This document shows positions 62,238 to 64,000 of a stretch of DNA of 64,000 bases, piece after piece (position 1 is the stretch's first letter; every line of letters begins with the position of its first letter). A program made the translations under genes and the position numbers. Origin of the DNA: Croceibacterium xixiisoli (GTDB lineage: Bacteria; Pseudomonadota; Alphaproteobacteria; Sphingomonadales; Sphingomonadaceae); contig NZ_WTYJ01000001.1 in the NCBI RefSeq assembly GCF_009827305.1, positions 992,001 to 1,056,000 of the forward strand. The letters run 5' to 3'. The notes beneath the pieces were generated by a model. The model was not told the DNA's origin and did no database searches. It saw nothing but the letters and a program-made list of their open reading frames with translations.

Positions 62238-62666
62238 TTACAGGCGCGGGACGTTGACGGGGGTGCCGTTCTTGGGCAGCCCGGAATCGAGCGTGGTACC
62301 GTCTGCCTTGCGCAGATCGAGGAACAGCCCGCCCGGCTTGCCATTGCGCAAGGGCGCGATCCGCAGCGAAATCTGGTCGCCATTGGACAGCGAAGTGCGG
62401 GTCCAGCCCTGGCGACGCAAATTGTTCGGGCTGTTCAATTCGATGCTCCAATGGGTGTTGGTTCGCCCCGAAGGCACATCGAGTTCGATGAACACATGCG
62501 GATTGGTCCACTGGAATTCAGTGACCTTGCCCTGCAGGGTCATGACCTTGGTCTGATCGAACATGGCAAAGCTGTGGTGGGCCAGGGCGGGGCCGGCGGC
62601 GAGCGCCAGACAGGCCCCGGCGATGATCCCGGCAAGCCCGGCCGCCTGCAGATATGTTCTAGTCAT
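62238..62666 (-). CDS. DUF6152 family secreted protein
   Basis: A 142-aa protein with a signal peptide ending GPALA; predicted mature N-terminus HHSFAMFD (His30, His31), and the family motif FQWTNPHVFIEL (His57), ELNSPNNLRRQGW, SLSNGDQISLRIAPLRNG. His28 of the mature chain in the NPH motif is at the same distance from the N-terminus as in the neighbour, which argues for a conserved site. Its start overlaps the end of the upstream gene by 8 nt. Function unknown. Confidence 0.88.
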   Translation of the reverse strand: MTRTYLQAAGLAGIIAGACLALAAGPALAHHSFAMFDQTKVMTLQGKVTEFQWTNPHVFIELDVPSGRTNTHWSIELNSPNNLRRQGWTRTSLSNGDQISLRIAPLRNGKPGGLFLDLRKADGTTLDSGLPKNGTPVNVPRL

Positions 62667-63588
62667 TGGCTACCCCCTCAAGATCGCTGGTGCCGCGTTC
62701 CTCCGCCGTCTCGCGGCCCAGATCAGTGCCTGGAAGATTGGCGTTGTAGGCAAGTATGCAGTTGGATTCGTTGATGTCTGTGTAGTCCTGCCGGCCGAAA
62801 CGCTTGGTCGATCGCCATTCGCCTTCCCAGCTTTGCGGATCGGTCAGGATATATTCGACCTCCATCACGGTGCCATTTTCCAGCATCCTGATGCGTTCGG
62901 TCATTTCGAATTCGTCGGAAATCGGAATGCCGTGATCGATGTAGTGATTGTCCACTTCAAAATATTTGCTGCGAACGACCAACGTATCGCCGTCCCATTT
63001 GCCGATCGATTCCCCATTGTAACTGGGAACCACCAGATCGGGATCGCTGAAGTCGCGCCCGTCGAGATAGATGATGCGGACCGAATTGTTGAAGCCGCTG
63101 ATGATGTAGACGGCGGTGGGCAGCTGGATGAAGGCGTGGGGCCAGACCCGCGTCATCAACATCGGCATGCCGGGCGGGTAACACTGGCCGATCGCATCGC
63201 GATAGGTTTCGTTGCGCGCCTGATACTTGGGCGCCTCTATCAAAGCCTCGCGTCCAGGGCGGGCGAATTTGGGATAGGGTGGCCCGAACAGGAATTTCTG
63301 GAACCCTTCCGCCAGATCGATGAACCAGGTGCCGGTCAGGTCGAACGGCGCAGCCGGACGCGGCCGGGCCAGGTTTTCCGGTGCCAGCGCCCCGAGATAG
63401 CCGGGATGTTTCGGCACCATGTCATGCAGCCGTTCGGGCGTCAGTGGCACGTAATTGCGCACCACCTCCGGCTGTTCGGGCAAGGGGCCCTGATCGTCGG
63501 TTTCGCTGATGGTCTGGGCCAGCGCCGTGCCGCAAGGCAACACGACTATCAGGCCCGCTGCGAGCATGGCTCGCGCGTTCATTCGCAT
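62659..63588 (-). CDS. Secreted protein of the DUF6152-linked operon (CxPPGMP/GDTLVV family)
   Basis: A 309-aa protein with a signal peptide (MLAAGLIVVLPCGTALAQ; ATG 63588 follows GGGGGAATGCC). It shares with the 61058 gene the motifs QCYPPGMPMLM (Cys136, Met141, Met145) and GKWDGDTLVVRS near 196-207, and a GTWFI-like start of the conserved region (LTGTWFIDLAEGF). It is longer by about 50 residues and has an acidic N-terminal linker. First gene of the four-gene run, about 100 nt downstream of the TBDR. No known fold is assigned. Confidence 0.7.
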   Translation of the reverse strand: MRMNARAMLAAGLIVVLPCGTALAQTISETDDQGPLPEQPEVVRNYVPLTPERLHDMVPKHPGYLGALAPENLARPRPAAPFDLTGTWFIDLAEGFQKFLFGPPYPKFARPGREALIEAPKYQARNETYRDAIGQCYPPGMPMLMTRVWPHAFIQLPTAVYIISGFNNSVRIIYLDGRDFSDPDLVVPSYNGESIGKWDGDTLVVRSKYFEVDNHYIDHGIPISDEFEMTERIRMLENGTVMEVEYILTDPQSWEGEWRSTKRFGRQDYTDINESNCILAYNANLPGTDLGRETAEERGTSDLEGVAND

Positions 63589-63689
63589 GGCATTCCCCCG
63601 AACATCCTCATTTGCTCGTATGATTTTGTTATATTCTTTTACTAATTTGATTATGGCAAAAAGCCTTCTGCCTGTCACCCTCCGATGCG

Positions 63690-64000
63690 TTAAAAATCAT
63701 ACTGCATGGTGATGCCGACTTCGCGCGGGCGGCCGCGTACTTCGGCCAGCGCGGAGCGTTCGGGCAGGGCGAGCGGGTGCAGCCGGTTTACCGGGCCGCC
63801 CTGATCCCAATATCCGCCGCCGAACCGCTGGGCGTAGGTGGCATAGGTGTTGTCGAGCAGATTGTTGGCAAACACGGTCACACGCACCGGCGTGTCATCC
63901 GGCTGGAACTGGATGCGGGCATTGACCAGCTCGATTGCGGGCAGGGTATAAGCGGAATCGCCCACCGCCGAATTGTGCGTCGCCTGCTCGCCCGTGTAGC
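63690..64000 (-). CDS. TonB-dependent receptor, C-terminal part
   Basis: The last about 103 residues of a receptor whose start lies beyond the window. The barrel strands VRVTVFANNLLDNTYATYAQRF and the end EVGITMQYDF (terminal Phe) are typical of TBDR C-termini; R-G-R-P-R-E-V-G-I is the usual penultimate strand. It is upstream of the DUF6152 operon on the same strand, 102 nt away, and may be part of the same uptake unit. Intergenic 63589-63689 is AT-rich and may hold a promoter. Confidence 0.88.
   Translation of the reverse strand, partial: YTGEQATHNSAVGDSAYTLPAIELVNARIQFQPDDTPVRVTVFANNLLDNTYATYAQRFGGGYWDQGGPVNRLHPLALPERSALAEVRGRPREVGITMQYDF

Overview
The window is GC-rich (roughly 65%) and reads as a chromosomal segment of an alphaproteobacterium, most likely a sphingomonad (Sphingomonadales). 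Supporting signs are a GcrA-family cell-cycle regulator, a rpsO-pnp pair, five TonB-dependent receptors (TBDRs), many short-chain dehydrogenases, and frequent GTG/TTG starts. The taxonomic call is inference from gene content; no rRNA is present.

Layout. 1-5.5 kb: an incomplete AAA ATPase, then DUF2239, truB, rpsO and pnp. 5.8-9.1 kb: two SDR oxidoreductases and an aromatic-acid-type MFS transporter. 9.1-11.6 kb: gcrA, an ABC-2 permease, hspQ and tRNA-Ser(CGA). 11.6-18.6 kb: an accessory stretch next to the tRNA, with a Upf1-like SF1 helicase, a divergent DUF4268 protein with a PD-(D/E)xK-like N-terminus, and several orphan genes. One gene cassette there is bracketed by ~92% identical 77-nt direct repeats. 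18.7-22.7 kb: an ECF42 sigma/YciI/MAPEG operon and small membrane proteins. 22.7-30.4 kb: a respiratory cluster containing a sorbosone-type PQQ dehydrogenase, CtaG, cytochrome b561, two cytochromes c, CoxB with a cytochrome c domain, and a subunit I+III fusion.

30.4-46.9 kb is a nutrient-acquisition and oxidation region. It holds an AraC regulator, a frameshifted TBDR, a PhyH-like protein lacking the distal iron-binding His, a TBDR-PhoD operon, another TBDR, a P450-SDR operon, a membrane PQQ dehydrogenase and a second AraC regulator. 47-59.8 kb: a phospholipase D-like protein, a complete RND efflux operon (adaptor, pump, outer-membrane factor), a large TBDR, a pirin and two unknowns. 60.3-64 kb: a TBDR (3' end only), then a four-gene operon of secreted proteins, then a MarR regulator, all on the minus strand.

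The most interesting candidate for an undescribed system is the 61.0-64.0 kb unit. Two DUF6152 proteins whose predicted mature N-terminus is His-His-Ser sit between two related secreted proteins that share a C-x-PPGMP-xx-M motif and a GDTLVV motif. The unit is preceded by a TBDR and followed by a MarR gene with a perfect 15-bp palindrome in front of it. The second candidate is the helicase/nuclease-like pair beside tRNA-Ser, which could be a defence module. No transposase, integrase, CRISPR array or rRNA was found.
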